Assembly: GCF_029946515.1 (NCBI RefSeq)
Contig: NZ_JARZHH010000041.1
Coordinates: forward strand, 39,468-103,467
Reading direction: 5' to 3'
DNA: 64,000 bases
Source of the DNA: Polyangium sp. 6x1
GTDB lineage: Bacteria > Myxococcota_A > Polyangia > Polyangiales > Polyangiaceae
Shown here one piece after another: positions 50,297-59,528 of the stretch (position 1 is its first letter; each line of letters opens with the position of its first letter). Position numbers and translations under genes: made by a program. Below the pieces are notes generated by a model. That model saw only the letters and a list, made by a program, of their open reading frames with translations. It searched no databases and was not told the DNA's origin.

Positions 50297-51825
50297 GCTG
50301 TGGAAACCTTGGGCCGGAGCCCGCGCGCCGGCGAGATCCCTTCCCACGCCGCGGCGAGCGCGCAGAGCCGCGCCTCTTCGAGCGGCGGGCCCATGAACTG
50401 CAAGCCCACGGGCAGCGACGGCACGCCGTTCGCCGCGGGCGTGGGCGCGCACGGGACGCTCAGCGCGGGCACGCCGGCCAGGCTCGCGGGCAGCGTGTAG
50501 ATGTCGGCGAGGTACATCGCGAGCGGGTCGTCGACGCGCTCGCCGAGCGGGAACGCGACCATCGGCGAGACCGGCGCCGCGATCGCGTCGACCTCGCGGA
50601 ACGCCTCCTCGAAGTCGCGGCGGATCAGCGTCCGGACGCGCTGCGCCCGCAGGTAATACGCGTCGTAGTAGCCCGCCGAGAGCACGTAGGTCCCGAGCAC
50701 GATGCGCCGCGCGACCTCGCGGCCGAAGCCCTCGCCGCGCGTCTTCGCGTAGAGGGCGCCGAGGCTCTCCGCGCCCTCCGCGCGCGCGCCGAACCGCACG
50801 CCGTCGTACCGCGAGAGGTTCGACGAGGCCTCCGCCGTCGCGAGCACGTAGTACGTGGCCACCGCGTACCGCGTATGCGGCAAGTGCACCGGCCGGAGCT
50901 CGCAGCCGAGCGAAGCGAGCCCGGCGAGCGCCTCGCGCACGCTCTTCTCCACGGCCGGCTCGAGCCCCTTGGCAAAGTACTCCTCGGGCACGCCGATCCG
51001 CATCCCCCGCACGTCGCGCCCGCACGCCGCCTCGTACGCCGCGACGGGCGCGCCGAGGCTCGTCTGGTCGTGCGGATCGCGCCCCGCGATCACGCCGAGC
51101 AGACGCGCCGCCGAGCGCACGTCGGCCGCGAAGGGCCCGACTTGATCGAGGCTCGACGCGAACGCGATGAGCCCGTACCGCGACACGCGCCCGTACGTCG
51201 GCTTGATCCCGACCGTCCCCGTGAGCGCCGCGGGCTGGCGGATGCTGCCGCCCGTGTCCGATCCGAGCGCGCCCGGCGCGAGGCCCGCCGCCACGCAGAC
51301 CGCGCTCCCGCCCGACGAGCCGCCCGGGGTGCGTGAAGGATCCCAGGGGTTTTTCGCCGGGAAAAACGCGCTGTTCTCGTTCGACGAGCCCATCGCGAAC
51401 TCGTCCATGTTCGTCTTGCCGACGAGCACCGCGTCGGCCTCGCGCAGGCGCGCGACCACGGTGGCGTCGTAGGGCGGCCGGAAGCCGCTGCGCGGATCGA
51501 GCGCCGCTTCGCCCTTCGACGCAGCCCGGAGGAGGATCCGCGATCCGGCCGTGGTCGGCGCGTCGCGCGTGCAGAGCGCGTCCTTGATGCCGATGGGCAC
51601 GCCGGCGAGCGGGCCGAGCGCCTCGCCGCGCGCGCGCTTCTGATCGACCGCGCGGGCAGCCTGGAGCGCCTCCTCGGCTTGCACCGTCAAGAAGGCCCCG
51701 AGCGCGCCGTCGCGCTGCGCGATGCGATCGAGGCTGGCCCTCGTGACCTCCTCGGCCGACACCTCGCCGCGCGCGACGAGGCCAGCGAGCTCCGGGATCG
51801 AGCGATCGAGCACCGTCGCGTCCAT
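50293..51825 (-). CDS. gatA: Glutamyl-tRNA(Gln) amidotransferase subunit A (GatA)
   Basis: 510 residues from the ATG at 51825, two bases after the gatC stop. It is the amidase subunit of the GatCAB complex, which converts Glu-tRNA(Gln) (and often Asp-tRNA(Asn)) to the amide form. The amidase triad is present: Lys81 (GIKDA), cis-Ser in GGSSGGSA (170-174) and nucleophile Ser194 ([10 protein letters not shown]). About 17 extra residues ([17 protein letters not shown]) sit between the Lys and PPYDATVV, where other GatA proteins are shorter. gatB is not in the window. Confidence 0.95.
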   Translation of the reverse strand: MDATVLDRSIPELAGLVARGEVSAEEVTRASLDRIAQRDGALGAFLTVQAEEALQAARAVDQKRARGEALGPLAGVPIGIKDALCTRDAPTTAGSRILLRAASKGEAALDPRSGFRPPYDATVVARLREADAVLVGKTNMDEFAMGSSNENSAFFPAKNPWDPSRTPGGSSGGSAVCVAAGLAPGALGSDTGGSIRQPAALTGTVGIKPTYGRVSRYGLIAFASSLDQVGPFAADVRSAARLLGVIAGRDPHDQTSLGAPVAAYEAACGRDVRGMRIGVPEEYFAKGLEPAVEKSVREALAGLASLGCELRPVHLPHTRYAVATYYVLATAEASSNLSRYDGVRFGARAEGAESLGALYAKTRGEGFGREVARRIVLGTYVLSAGYYDAYYLRAQRVRTLIRRDFEEAFREVDAIAAPVSPMVAFPLGERVDDPLAMYLADIYTLPASLAGVPALSVPCAPTPAANGVPSLPVGLQFMGPPLEEARLCALAAAWEGISPARGLRPKVSTA

Positions 51826-51827
51826 GG

Positions 51828-52145
51828 TCAATCCTCTTCCACGAAGCCCGGCACCGCGAACCCGTCCATCGACGTCCGCGGCGCCTCACGGAGCGCGATC
51901 TCGTGCGGAAGGCTCTCGTGCGGCGCATCCGCGCGCAGCTCCGCACGCTCGATTGCCACGTGCGCCGTCGGCTCGATCCCCGTCACGTCGAGCTCTTCGA
52001 GCTGCCGGACGTACGCGAGGATACGACCGAGATCCCCCGTCAAGCGGCGGATCTCCGTGTCCGGCAGATCGAGGTTGGCGAGGCGAGCGAGCGAGCGGAC
52101 CTCGTCCTCGGCGAGGGTGGCGGGGCCTTCGGGCGCGGGAGGCAT
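51828..52145 (-). CDS. gatC: Glutamyl-tRNA(Gln) amidotransferase subunit C (GatC)
   Basis: 105 residues from the ATG at 52145. Core [20 protein letters not shown] and [20 protein letters not shown] are typical of GatC, and the tail [20 protein letters not shown] fits the C-terminal belt around GatA. The longer upstream frame reads into a GC repeat and is not used. First gene of the gatC-gatA string. Confidence 0.92.
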   Translation of the reverse strand: MPPAPEGPATLAEDEVRSLARLANLDLPDTEIRRLTGDLGRILAYVRQLEELDVTGIEPTAHVAIERAELRADAPHESLPHEIALREAPRTSMDGFAVPGFVEED

Positions 52146-52186
52146 CGCAGCCGGATGTAGCACGGGGGAGGGCAAGGGAGGGGGGC

Positions 52187-52208
52187 CGGGAAGCGGGAGC
52201 GGGAGCCG
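52187..52208. repeat. Short GGARGC tract upstream of gatC
   Basis: GGGAAGCGGGAGCGGGAGCC on the plus strand is a short member of the hexamer family, here between the gatC start and the end of the next lipoprotein gene. No GGCAAGCGAAAT follows it. Confidence 0.6.
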
Positions 52209-52248
52209 CATTCGGATCAAAAATCGGCGGCGGCCCCATTGCGGGGTT

Positions 52249-53034
52249 TCACGGCGCCAGCGTCGGCACGTCGTTCTCCCAGCGCACGCGTGCCAGCGCC
52301 GAGCTGAGCTCGACGGCGAGCCGTGGGGTCACCGACTCGAGCGTGAGGTGGCACGAGGTCGTGTCGGCGCTGATCATACGTCCCGCGCGTTCCTCTGCCG
52401 GCAGGGCCTTCGTCTTCGCGCGCCACGCCTCGAATCCGGCAGGACTCCCGCACACGAGGGACGCTTGCTCGGCGCCGAGCACGAGGCGCGCGCCGAGCTC
52501 CTCGCGGTCCTGCTCGCAACTGCCGCGCCCCAGCGCCTTCGTCACGACCCGGCAGGATTTTACCTGCGTGTTGACGACGCAATCCTCGAGCTCGACGTGT
52601 TTGTCGAATTTCACGAGCTTGCCGACCACGTCGACGGGATCGTCCGGCTTCAGCGCGGCGATCTCCGCCGCCTCACTTTCACGGAGCGAACACCGCACGG
52701 AGGCGGCGTCGGGTTTCGCCTCCTTGGGCAGGATCGCCACCCTTTTCGACCCGTCCTTCACGACCTCGCCGAGCTTTCCCCGCACGAGCACGTGTTTGCC
52801 CTTGAATCGCTCGTCGGCGCGCGCGGCGCTCGCTTCGTAGGCTTCGAGCAGCTCGACGTGGGACACCTCGACGTCCGGCGGATTCGTCCGGATCGAAGGG
52901 CCTGCGGGGGCCGCGGGGGCTGCGCTCGCGGAGACCGCCGCCGCTCCCTCGCGCGTGGCATTGTCGGAGCGGGAGCACGAGACGACCCCAAAGGCCACGA
53001 GAGCGACCCAGAACCACGAGTAGCGGCGCGCCAT
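52249..53034 (-). CDS. OB-fold (tRNA_anti-like) lipoprotein
   Basis: 261 residues from the ATG at 53034. The signal ends in VVSC (MARRYSWFWVALVAFGVVSC). The middle has the tRNA_anti-like OB-fold pattern: VSHVELLEAYEASAARADER, FKGKHVLVRGKLGEVVKDGS, and a second domain with paired Cys (VELEDCVVNTQVKSCRVVTK). These OB-fold lipoproteins are common in myxobacteria; the ligand is unknown. Divergent from the kinase gene 62 bp away. Confidence 0.8.
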   Translation of the reverse strand: MARRYSWFWVALVAFGVVSCSRSDNATREGAAAVSASAAPAAPAGPSIRTNPPDVEVSHVELLEAYEASAARADERFKGKHVLVRGKLGEVVKDGSKRVAILPKEAKPDAASVRCSLRESEAAEIAALKPDDPVDVVGKLVKFDKHVELEDCVVNTQVKSCRVVTKALGRGSCEQDREELGARLVLGAEQASLVCGSPAGFEAWRAKTKALPAEERAGRMISADTTSCHLTLESVTPRLAVELSSALARVRWENDVPTLAP

Positions 53035-53096
53035 GGCGGACAAGGTACGAGGTCCGAGCGCGTGAGACAACCGGTGGTAAGGTCCCTCGAGCCTCG

Positions 53097-55868
53097 ATGT
53101 CCGCTGACGATGACGAACCCCTGGAGCACGCGACGCGACGCCCCGCGGGCGAGGGGAGCCACGAAGGGGCCACTCTCGCCCCCGCGGCGGAACGAAGCAC
53201 GCTCGAAGAAGAATCGTCCGTAGGCTCCTTCCTGCGCGGCGTCGCGTTTTCTCCGCGTATCGAGCCGCGCGCCGTGGAGCGTGATCGCGAGGGCGAGACG
53301 ATCGGCCGGTTCGAGCTCGGCGCTTTGCTCGGCCGCGGCGGGATGGGCGTCGTGTATGCGGCGTACGATCGGACGTTGCGGCGCGAGCTCGCGCTCAAAT
53401 TGCTGCGCGCCGAGGCGGTCGAGGACGAGGGGCGCCGAAAGCGGTTTTTGCGGGAGGGCCGCGCCGCGGCGGCCGTGCGCCACCCGAACATCGCGATGGT
53501 GTACGAGGTCGGCGAGGCCGCGGGCGAGGTCTTTCTCGTCATGGAGCGCGCCTTCGGCCGCTCGCTCCGGGCCGTGATCGACGCGGCGGAAGGGGCATTG
53601 CCGCGCGCGGAGGCCGTGCGGATCGCGCGGGAGATCGCGCGTGGCCTCGCCGCGGCGCACGAGGCGGGCGTCATTCATCGCGACATCAAACCGGAGAACG
53701 TGATGATCGGCGCGGGCGGGGCCGTGAAGATCCTCGATTTCGGCCTCGCGAAGTTGCTCGATCCGGTGGGCGGCCCGTCGGGCTCCGCGTCGACCGACCT
53801 CGAGACGCGCGAGGGCCGCGTGCTCGGCACGCCGAGCTACATGTCCCCGGAGCAGGCGCGAGGGCTCTCGGCCGATGCGCGATCCGACGTCTTTTCGCTC
53901 GGCGTCGTGCTGTACGAAATGCTCGCGGGCGAACGCCCCTTTCGCGGGACGACCGTTGCGGACGTGCTCGCCTCGATCCTGCGCGACACGCCGAGGCCGC
54001 TCCTGTCGCGGGGAATGGGGATCGTCACGTCGAACATCGTCGCGCGTTGCATGGCGAAAGACCCGGCCAAACGATATCCCGACGCCGGCGCCCTGTTCGA
54101 GGCGCTCGAAGCGGCGCAGCGAGAGGCGCGCCGGGCGTCACGCTGGTCCCGTGTCCGATTTCCGCTCCTCGTCGCCAGTGTGGGCGTGGCGATTGCCCTG
54201 GCGCTCCCCTTCTGGCGAGGGCTGTCGAAGAGCGAGGGGCCCGCGCCGCCCTTGCCCGCGTCCTGGTGGCCGCCGGGCGTGCCTTACGAGGCGCCGGCGG
54301 AGCCCATTCCTTTTTCGACGAACAGGCCGCCCCCGGTCGCCGTCACGGATCTGCAGCTCCCGCCCTCGAACAACCCGAGCGCGATCGAAGCCTACAAGGT
54401 CGCGATGCGATCCTTCCGGGACGCGGACTGGAATCACGCCCGCGAAGCTTTGCGCACGGCGCTCGAGCACGATCCGAACCTCGCCATCGCGCATTTGCGA
54501 TTGGCGATGACGATCTGGGCGCCGGACACCACGGCCCCGTCGCCGGAGGCGCTTTCGGCCTATCGCGAGGCGATGCGCCAGAGGGACAACCTCTCCCCGC
54601 GCGACCGCGTGCTGCTCTCGGCCCTCCAGCCTGCGTTCGGCGCCGATCCACCGGACATCTCCGGCGCGGCCGCGCGGCTCGCCGACATGGCGCGGCTTTA
54701 TCCGCGCGACGCCGAGGTCTTCTTCTTGCTGTCGGTCTACCGGATCTTCGATACGCCCGAGCGTCAGATCGAGGCGGCGCGGGGCGCGATCGCGCTCGAT
54801 CCCAATTATGCGGACGCGTGGCAGCTCCTCGGCCGCGCGCTCGCCGAGACGGACGCCGACGGCGCGATCGCCGCGATGGAGCGCTGCACATCCATCGCGC
54901 CGACCGCGGTGGACTGCTTTCGCGAGCGCGCGCAGGTCGAGAGCGCGCTCGGCCGCTGCGAGAGCGCCGAGGCGCATTTTCGACGCGCGGTGAACGACGA
55001 AAAAGCATATCACGGCACCCTCCGCTGGCGGGCCGCGATGCTGTATGCCCTCGGCAAGTCGAGCGCGGCCGTGGCCGAGTCCCTGGGGACCGCGGACGAG
55101 CCGACGACGGCGATCGAGGAGCGCGCGGTCGTCGCGGCCGCCTATGGGGATTTCGACGCGGCGAAGCGACACGCGGCCGAGGGGCTCGCGCTCGTCGACA
55201 AGCGACCCACCCTGCCGGACCACGCGCGTTTCGCCTTGCTCGCCGCGGAGATCGAGCTCGAAGTGGGGCGCGAAAAGGAGGCCGCGGCGATCGCGCAGAA
55301 TTTCCTCGATCGGCGCGACGGCTGGCGGCTCGGCACGCCGATGGATGATCCGAGCGTCTACATGATGCGGATCCTCGCGCGCACCGGCGCGCTCCCGAAG
55401 GGCGAGCTCGGCGCGCGCGTGGATCGCTGGTACGAGCAAGCGCGCGGAGGCTCCGCCATTCAGAAAGCCCTCGTGTGGTCTCTCGCGTATGGCCGCGGCA
55501 TCGAGCGCGAGGAGGATGCGCTCCGCGCGCTCGACACCCGACCGAAGGACGCCGTGTGGCCGAAGATCTCGTACTGGGTCGACGAGGACCTCGGCCGCGC
55601 TTTCTGGCTCGCTGGTAAGAAAGACGAAGCGCTTCCGTACATGGAGCGGGCCTTCAAGCGCTGTGATCGGTTCCACCACGTCCTTTCGGCCTTACGCGCG
55701 GATCTCCTTTATGGTCGCGCGCTCGAGGCGCGCGGCGATACCGCCTTCGCGTGCGACGTCTATGGGACGATCCTCACGCGCTGGGGCAAAGCCAAGCCTC
55801 GTTCGGTCACCGCCGAGGAGGCGCGGAAGCGTGTCCGCGTCCTCCATTGTGATACGAAGCGGCGGTGA
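53097..55868 (+). CDS. Ser/Thr protein kinase with membrane anchor and TPR-like C-terminus
   Basis: 923 residues. Kinase domain about 70-340: Gly loop LLGRGGMGVVYAAYD, Lys101, Glu120, HRDIKPEN (Asp196), DFG (214-216), and GTPSYMSPEQARGL in the activation segment. A single membrane helix (FPLLVASVGVAIALALPFW) is followed by a ~530-residue extracytoplasmic half of TPR-like helix pairs (SNNPSAIEAYKVAMRSFRDA, YADAWQLLGRALAETDADGA). The layout is that of Pkn-type receptor kinases in myxobacteria. Input is probably sensed by the repeat half; substrates are unknown. Confidence 0.92.
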   Translation: MSADDDEPLEHATRRPAGEGSHEGATLAPAAERSTLEEESSVGSFLRGVAFSPRIEPRAVERDREGETIGRFELGALLGRGGMGVVYAAYDRTLRRELALKLLRAEAVEDEGRRKRFLREGRAAAAVRHPNIAMVYEVGEAAGEVFLVMERAFGRSLRAVIDAAEGALPRAEAVRIAREIARGLAAAHEAGVIHRDIKPENVMIGAGGAVKILDFGLAKLLDPVGGPSGSASTDLETREGRVLGTPSYMSPEQARGLSADARSDVFSLGVVLYEMLAGERPFRGTTVADVLASILRDTPRPLLSRGMGIVTSNIVARCMAKDPAKRYPDAGALFEALEAAQREARRASRWSRVRFPLLVASVGVAIALALPFWRGLSKSEGPAPPLPASWWPPGVPYEAPAEPIPFSTNRPPPVAVTDLQLPPSNNPSAIEAYKVAMRSFRDADWNHAREALRTALEHDPNLAIAHLRLAMTIWAPDTTAPSPEALSAYREAMRQRDNLSPRDRVLLSALQPAFGADPPDISGAAARLADMARLYPRDAEVFFLLSVYRIFDTPERQIEAARGAIALDPNYADAWQLLGRALAETDADGAIAAMERCTSIAPTAVDCFRERAQVESALGRCESAEAHFRRAVNDEKAYHGTLRWRAAMLYALGKSSAAVAESLGTADEPTTAIEERAVVAAAYGDFDAAKRHAAEGLALVDKRPTLPDHARFALLAAEIELEVGREKEAAAIAQNFLDRRDGWRLGTPMDDPSVYMMRILARTGALPKGELGARVDRWYEQARGGSAIQKALVWSLAYGRGIEREEDALRALDTRPKDAVWPKISYWVDEDLGRAFWLAGKKDEALPYMERAFKRCDRFHHVLSALRADLLYGRALEARGDTAFACDVYGTILTRWGKAKPRSVTAEEARKRVRVLHCDTKRR

Positions 55869-56008
55869 CGGAACGGCGCCCCCTCGGCTGGCTACGCGCT
55901 CAGGGGGGGCAGAGGAGGAGGCAGTCGTACGCGGCGCTGGGCGCGCAGGCGCCGCGCCGAGGATCGCCTCGACGCGGCCGCGCTCGATGTGCTCGCGGCC
56001 GCCGCCGC

Positions 56009-56033
56009 GAGGAGCGGCGTTGCGCCGCTCCTC
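56009..56033. terminator. Perfect 11-bp hairpin between convergent genes
   Basis: GAGGAGCGGCG TTG CGCCGCTCCTC, an 11-bp stem with a 3-nt loop. It sits between the end of the kinase gene (55868) and the end of the minus-strand lipoprotein (56079). There is no U-tract, but both genes could use it. The other ~140 bp here hold nothing supported. Confidence 0.55.
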
Positions 56034-56078
56034 ACCCTCTCGTCGACGGCGTGGGGCCGTCGTGACGCTGTCCCGTCC

Positions 56079-56807
56079 TCAGTAACAGACGATGTTGCAG
56101 TCCTGGGCCGGGTCGATCACGCAGCCCGCGGGAATGCCGGACACGTCGAAATCGCACATGCAGGAGCTGTAGTAGGCGTCCGGCTGGCAGTTGCAATCGA
56201 GCGCGACGCTGTAGCCCGCCGGCGGCTCCTCGATCGTGCACACGTTGAAGTCGAACACCTTTTCGGCGTTCTGCGACAGACAGAGCAGCGTGTTCACGTT
56301 GAGCCCCGGCTCCAGCTCCTCCTGGTAGGTCTGGTTCTCGTACGTCTGCGAGGCGATGTCGTCGGGCGAGAAGCAGCTGAAGTTCGCGCCGGTGATTTCC
56401 TCGCCGCTGCAGTTCAGATCATTGAAGATCTCGTAGGTGAACGTCCACAGCCCCGATCCATAGTCCCCGGCCTGGTTCACGTCTTCGGTCGGGCAGAGGT
56501 CCTCGAAGAGCTCCGCGCCGGCATCGTAGGGCGTCGGGACGCCATTCGAGCCGGGGAGGAAGTTGAAGCAACCCACGGCGTAGCTGACGCAGGGATACTT
56601 CGAATCTGCGATCCCGTCACGCGTGGCCACGATACGCACGGAGTTGCCGTCGAAGACACCGCCGGTGAAAGCGAGGTTGACGTTCGCGGTGTTGCCCTCG
56701 TCCCCACTCGGGCTGCCTTCTCCGCCCTCGTGATTGCACCCGCTCATCGTGACGAGGCCGCCGAACACCATGATGCCGCAGAGCGAGATAAGCTTAGTCG
56801 AGTTCAT
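56079..56807 (-). CDS. Cys-rich lipoprotein, unrecognised
   Basis: 242 residues from the ATG at 56807, preceded by GGGGAGAAACG. The lipoprotein signal is MNSTKLISLCGIMVFGGLVT then MSGC. The mature part is acidic with many Cys, ending in a Cys-dense tail (DCNCQPDAYYSSCMCDFDVS, CVIDPAQDCNIVCY). No catalytic motif. Probably a disulfide-rich surface protein. Confidence 0.78.
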   Translation of the reverse strand: MNSTKLISLCGIMVFGGLVTMSGCNHEGGEGSPSGDEGNTANVNLAFTGGVFDGNSVRIVATRDGIADSKYPCVSYAVGCFNFLPGSNGVPTPYDAGAELFEDLCPTEDVNQAGDYGSGLWTFTYEIFNDLNCSGEEITGANFSCFSPDDIASQTYENQTYQEELEPGLNVNTLLCLSQNAEKVFDFNVCTIEEPPAGYSVALDCNCQPDAYYSSCMCDFDVSGIPAGCVIDPAQDCNIVCY

Positions 56808-57593
56808 GTTCGTTTCTCCCCTATTGATCGTGTCGTGTCGTGTTGTGCTCGACGTACCGCGTACGCCGAGCGAAATCCCCATGGCCGGGCTGGCAAAGCC
56901 GCCTCGTTTGCCTGCATCGCGCGGGCTCGGGCGTATTTCGATACGCCCTCCACCGTGCTCCCCCGGACAAACGTGCGCCTCTTCGAGTCAGGTCGACGCG
57001 AGTCGTGATGGGCGGCATGTCTTCGCAGCGAATTCGGCGTGGACGACGCGCGTGTGCCGCGTCAACGGACGCGATGCACCGCCTTCGTCCAGCCAGCAAC
57101 GCCGCAGCGTGCCCTACCTCGACTCGTGCCGGCGCGACGTTCGCGCCCTCACCCAGCGACGAGACGACAGGAAGCTAGCGTGGAATGCGAACCCGGCAAG
57201 GAGAAATGGAACGGGTCGAGAACACGATACAGGGTGGAACGGCTGTGGAAACCGAAGATTCCACTGCCCATTCGTTGACATCGGCATTCCGACGCACCCG
57301 CCTCTGCTCCATTTCCCTCACCCCGAGCCCCACGCCCGCCCCGATTCTCACCAGCCATTTCTGCGCCCGGCCCTCCGGCGCGGCCCGATGCGACCGTCCT
57401 TCCCGCCCGCAACCTGCCGCCTGCCGCGCCGCGACATATCCGCCCGGTCCGACGTCCCTCCTGAAAACTTTCACCTCGGCGCGGCCTCCGGGCCCTCCAT
57501 GGCGTCCTGCCGATACGACTTCCGTTGAGGCCACACGTGCAGGTCTGATAGTTTTCCCGCCTGTCGCTTCCCTGAACCAAGGAGGGAATTTCC
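56808..57593. other. Long divergent intergenic region, no gene seen
   Basis: 786 bp between the divergent lipoprotein and M43 genes. Long frames on both strands are compositionally unlike real genes. No hairpin, repeat or known site stands out except the GGAGGG RBS just before 57594. It is probably promoter DNA plus degraded sequence. Confidence 0.5.
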
Positions 57594-58904
57594 ATGAAAC
57601 GAGCCCATCACGTGGTGGCCCTCGGGGGCCTCTTCTTCGGAGCTGCTTCATTTGGCGCTGGTTGCGCCGCGGACGACGGCACGACAGGCGACGTCGACGA
57701 CGATCTCGTCGGCGACGAGAGCTCCATGGATCCGGCCGCGCGCCCCACGCGCGCGTGTGGCGTCGTCGACCTCCCCGAGGACGAGCTCTTGCGCGTCGAG
57801 GGGGAGTTCGAGCGGATCAAGGTCGTACGTCCGGAAAACGCCTTCACCGGCCCGACGACGATCCCCGTGTACTTCCACGTCATCAACAAGGGCACGGGGA
57901 TCTCGAACGGCGACATCCCGCAGAGCCAGATCGACGCGCAGATGACGGTGCTCAACAACGCGTACGCGAGCGCCGGATTCAAGTTCCAGCTCATCTCGGT
58001 CGACCGGACGACGAACTCGACCTGGTACACGATGAGCCCCGACACGTCGGCCGAGACGAACGCGAAGACCGCGCTCCGCAAGGGCGGCAAGGACGCGCTC
58101 AACGTTTACACGGCGAACCTCGGCGGCGGCCTGCTCGGCTGGGCGACGTTCCCGTCGAGCTACACGAGCCAGCCCAGCAAGGACGGCGTCGTGCTCCTGT
58201 TCTCCTCCGTCCCCGGCGGGACCGCGTCGCCCTACAACGAGGGCGATACGGGCACGCACGAGGTCGGCCACTGGCTCGGCCTCTACCATACGTTCCAGGG
58301 CGGCTGCGCGTCCCCGGGCGATTCGGTCTCGGATACGCCGCCCGAGTCCTCGGCGGCGAGCGGCTGTCCGTCGGGCCGCGATACCTGCTCCGGCGGCGGG
58401 GTCGATCCGATTACGAACTTCATGGACTACACGAATGACTCGTGCATGAATACGTTCTCGGCGGGCCAGATCACCCGCATGCAGAGCCAATGGGACACCT
58501 ACCGCGCCACGGGCTCGCCGCCGCCGCCTCCGCCTCCGCCTCCGCCCCCGCCGCCGCCGTCCGGCACGTGCGCGCATGACAAGTGCGTCACCGGCGCGGC
58601 GCTGGATGCGGCGGCGTGTGGCTCTGTGGTCGCGGCCGTCTGCAACGCCGACTCCTATTGCTGCACGACGGGCTGGGACAGCACCTGCGTGGGCGAGGTG
58701 TACAGCTATGGCGGCAGCGTCGCGTGCGGGACGGGCTCCTGCGCGCACAGCCTGTGCACCACCGGCACCAAGCTCACGAAGGGCTGCGATCCGAACGGCG
58801 TCGTGACGACGATCTGCAATGCAGATTCTTATTGCTGCAACTCCAGCTGGGACGCGACCTGCGTGAACGAGGTCGCGACCATCGCCGGCAAGACCTGCAA
58901 CTGA
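57594..58904 (+). CDS. Secreted M43-type (pappalysin-like) zinc metalloprotease
   Basis: 436 residues; the ATG has a very good RBS (AAGGAGGGAATTTCC). Signal ends in a lipobox-like FGAGC (Cys24). The zinc motif is HEVGHWLGLYH (222-232), with the downstream Met-turn region TNFMDYTNDSCMNTFS, typical of M43 cytophagalysin/pappalysin enzymes. A run of 14 prolines joins the catalytic part to two homologous Cys modules (CNADSYCCTTGWDSTCVGEV and CNADSYCCNSSWDATCVNEV). It probably acts outside the cell. Confidence 0.88.
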   Translation: MKRAHHVVALGGLFFGAASFGAGCAADDGTTGDVDDDLVGDESSMDPAARPTRACGVVDLPEDELLRVEGEFERIKVVRPENAFTGPTTIPVYFHVINKGTGISNGDIPQSQIDAQMTVLNNAYASAGFKFQLISVDRTTNSTWYTMSPDTSAETNAKTALRKGGKDALNVYTANLGGGLLGWATFPSSYTSQPSKDGVVLLFSSVPGGTASPYNEGDTGTHEVGHWLGLYHTFQGGCASPGDSVSDTPPESSAASGCPSGRDTCSGGGVDPITNFMDYTNDSCMNTFSAGQITRMQSQWDTYRATGSPPPPPPPPPPPPPPSGTCAHDKCVTGAALDAAACGSVVAAVCNADSYCCTTGWDSTCVGEVYSYGGSVACGTGSCAHSLCTTGTKLTKGCDPNGVVTTICNADSYCCNSSWDATCVNEVATIAGKTCN

Positions 58905-58949
58905 AGCGGCGGGGAGCGGGGGACGGGGGCGAGCCGAGCGGCGCCCTTC

Positions 58950-59225
58950 GAGATGCCCCAACCCATCTCGGATGGCCCGTCCTTCCGACCCGCCCCCTGC
59001 GTCCCCCCATCCCGCCGTCCGGGCGTCCGCCGCTTCCCCATGCCCGAACGGAGCCCCCGCGCCCGCTCCGTCCCTCGGATCGGATGCCCCCACCCATCTC
59101 GTCGCCCGCTCGTCCGGCGTCTGGCCATGCCCCCGGGCATCCCGTCGCCCGCGCGTTCGCCCCGTCGGGATGCCCCCACCCATTCCGCACGCCCGGTCGT
59201 TCGCCGGCATGGGAGCCCCCTGGGC
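58950..59225. repeat. Degenerate GATGCCCC(C/A)ACCCAT tandem repeat
   Basis: GATGCCCCAACCCATCTCGG at about 58951, GATGCCCCCACCCATCTCGT at about 59085 and GATGCCCCCACCCATTCCGC at about 59170 each start a unit that continues with a CGCCCG.TCGT-like segment. Spacing is irregular (about 80-135 bp). Open frames on the minus strand follow the same repeat and are not convincing genes. Confidence 0.55.
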
Positions 59226-59271
59226 ATCTTCGCGGGCGGAGGTCCGCTCATCGAGGGGCCGCGTGGGTTTT

Positions 59272-59397
59272 GGGAGCGGGGGCGGAGGCGGAGGCGGAGG
59301 CGGAGGCGGAGGCGGAGGCGGAGGCGCACGCGGAGGCGGAGGCGGAGGCGGAGGCGGAGGCGGGAGTGGAAGCGGCAAGCGAAATCTGATTGTGTAC
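59272..59397. repeat. Long GGAGGC hexamer tract ending in GGCAAGCGAAAT
   Basis: About 17 consecutive GGAGGC-like units (59272-59370), then GGCAAGCGAAATCTGATTGT at 59373-59392. An inverted copy of the tail (TTTCGCTTGCCG) is at 59486-59497, so the two could form a large hairpin. The stretch 59398-59528 otherwise holds nothing supported. Confidence 0.8.
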
Positions 59398-59528
59398 TGC
59401 TCCCGCGGTCCCGCCGGATCCCGCCGCCCCGGTCACCGTCATGGGACGATCGGTTCTCGGGCGCATTGCGAGCCCCCTGCCTCGGTTTCGCTTGCCGTCC
59501 AGTCGCTCAACGTGAGATTCGATCCTCC

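Noticed and set aside
56809..57590. Frames of ~90-260 codons in the gap before the M43 gene
   Set aside because: Composition lacks normal protein features, no RBS, and they overlap on both strands.
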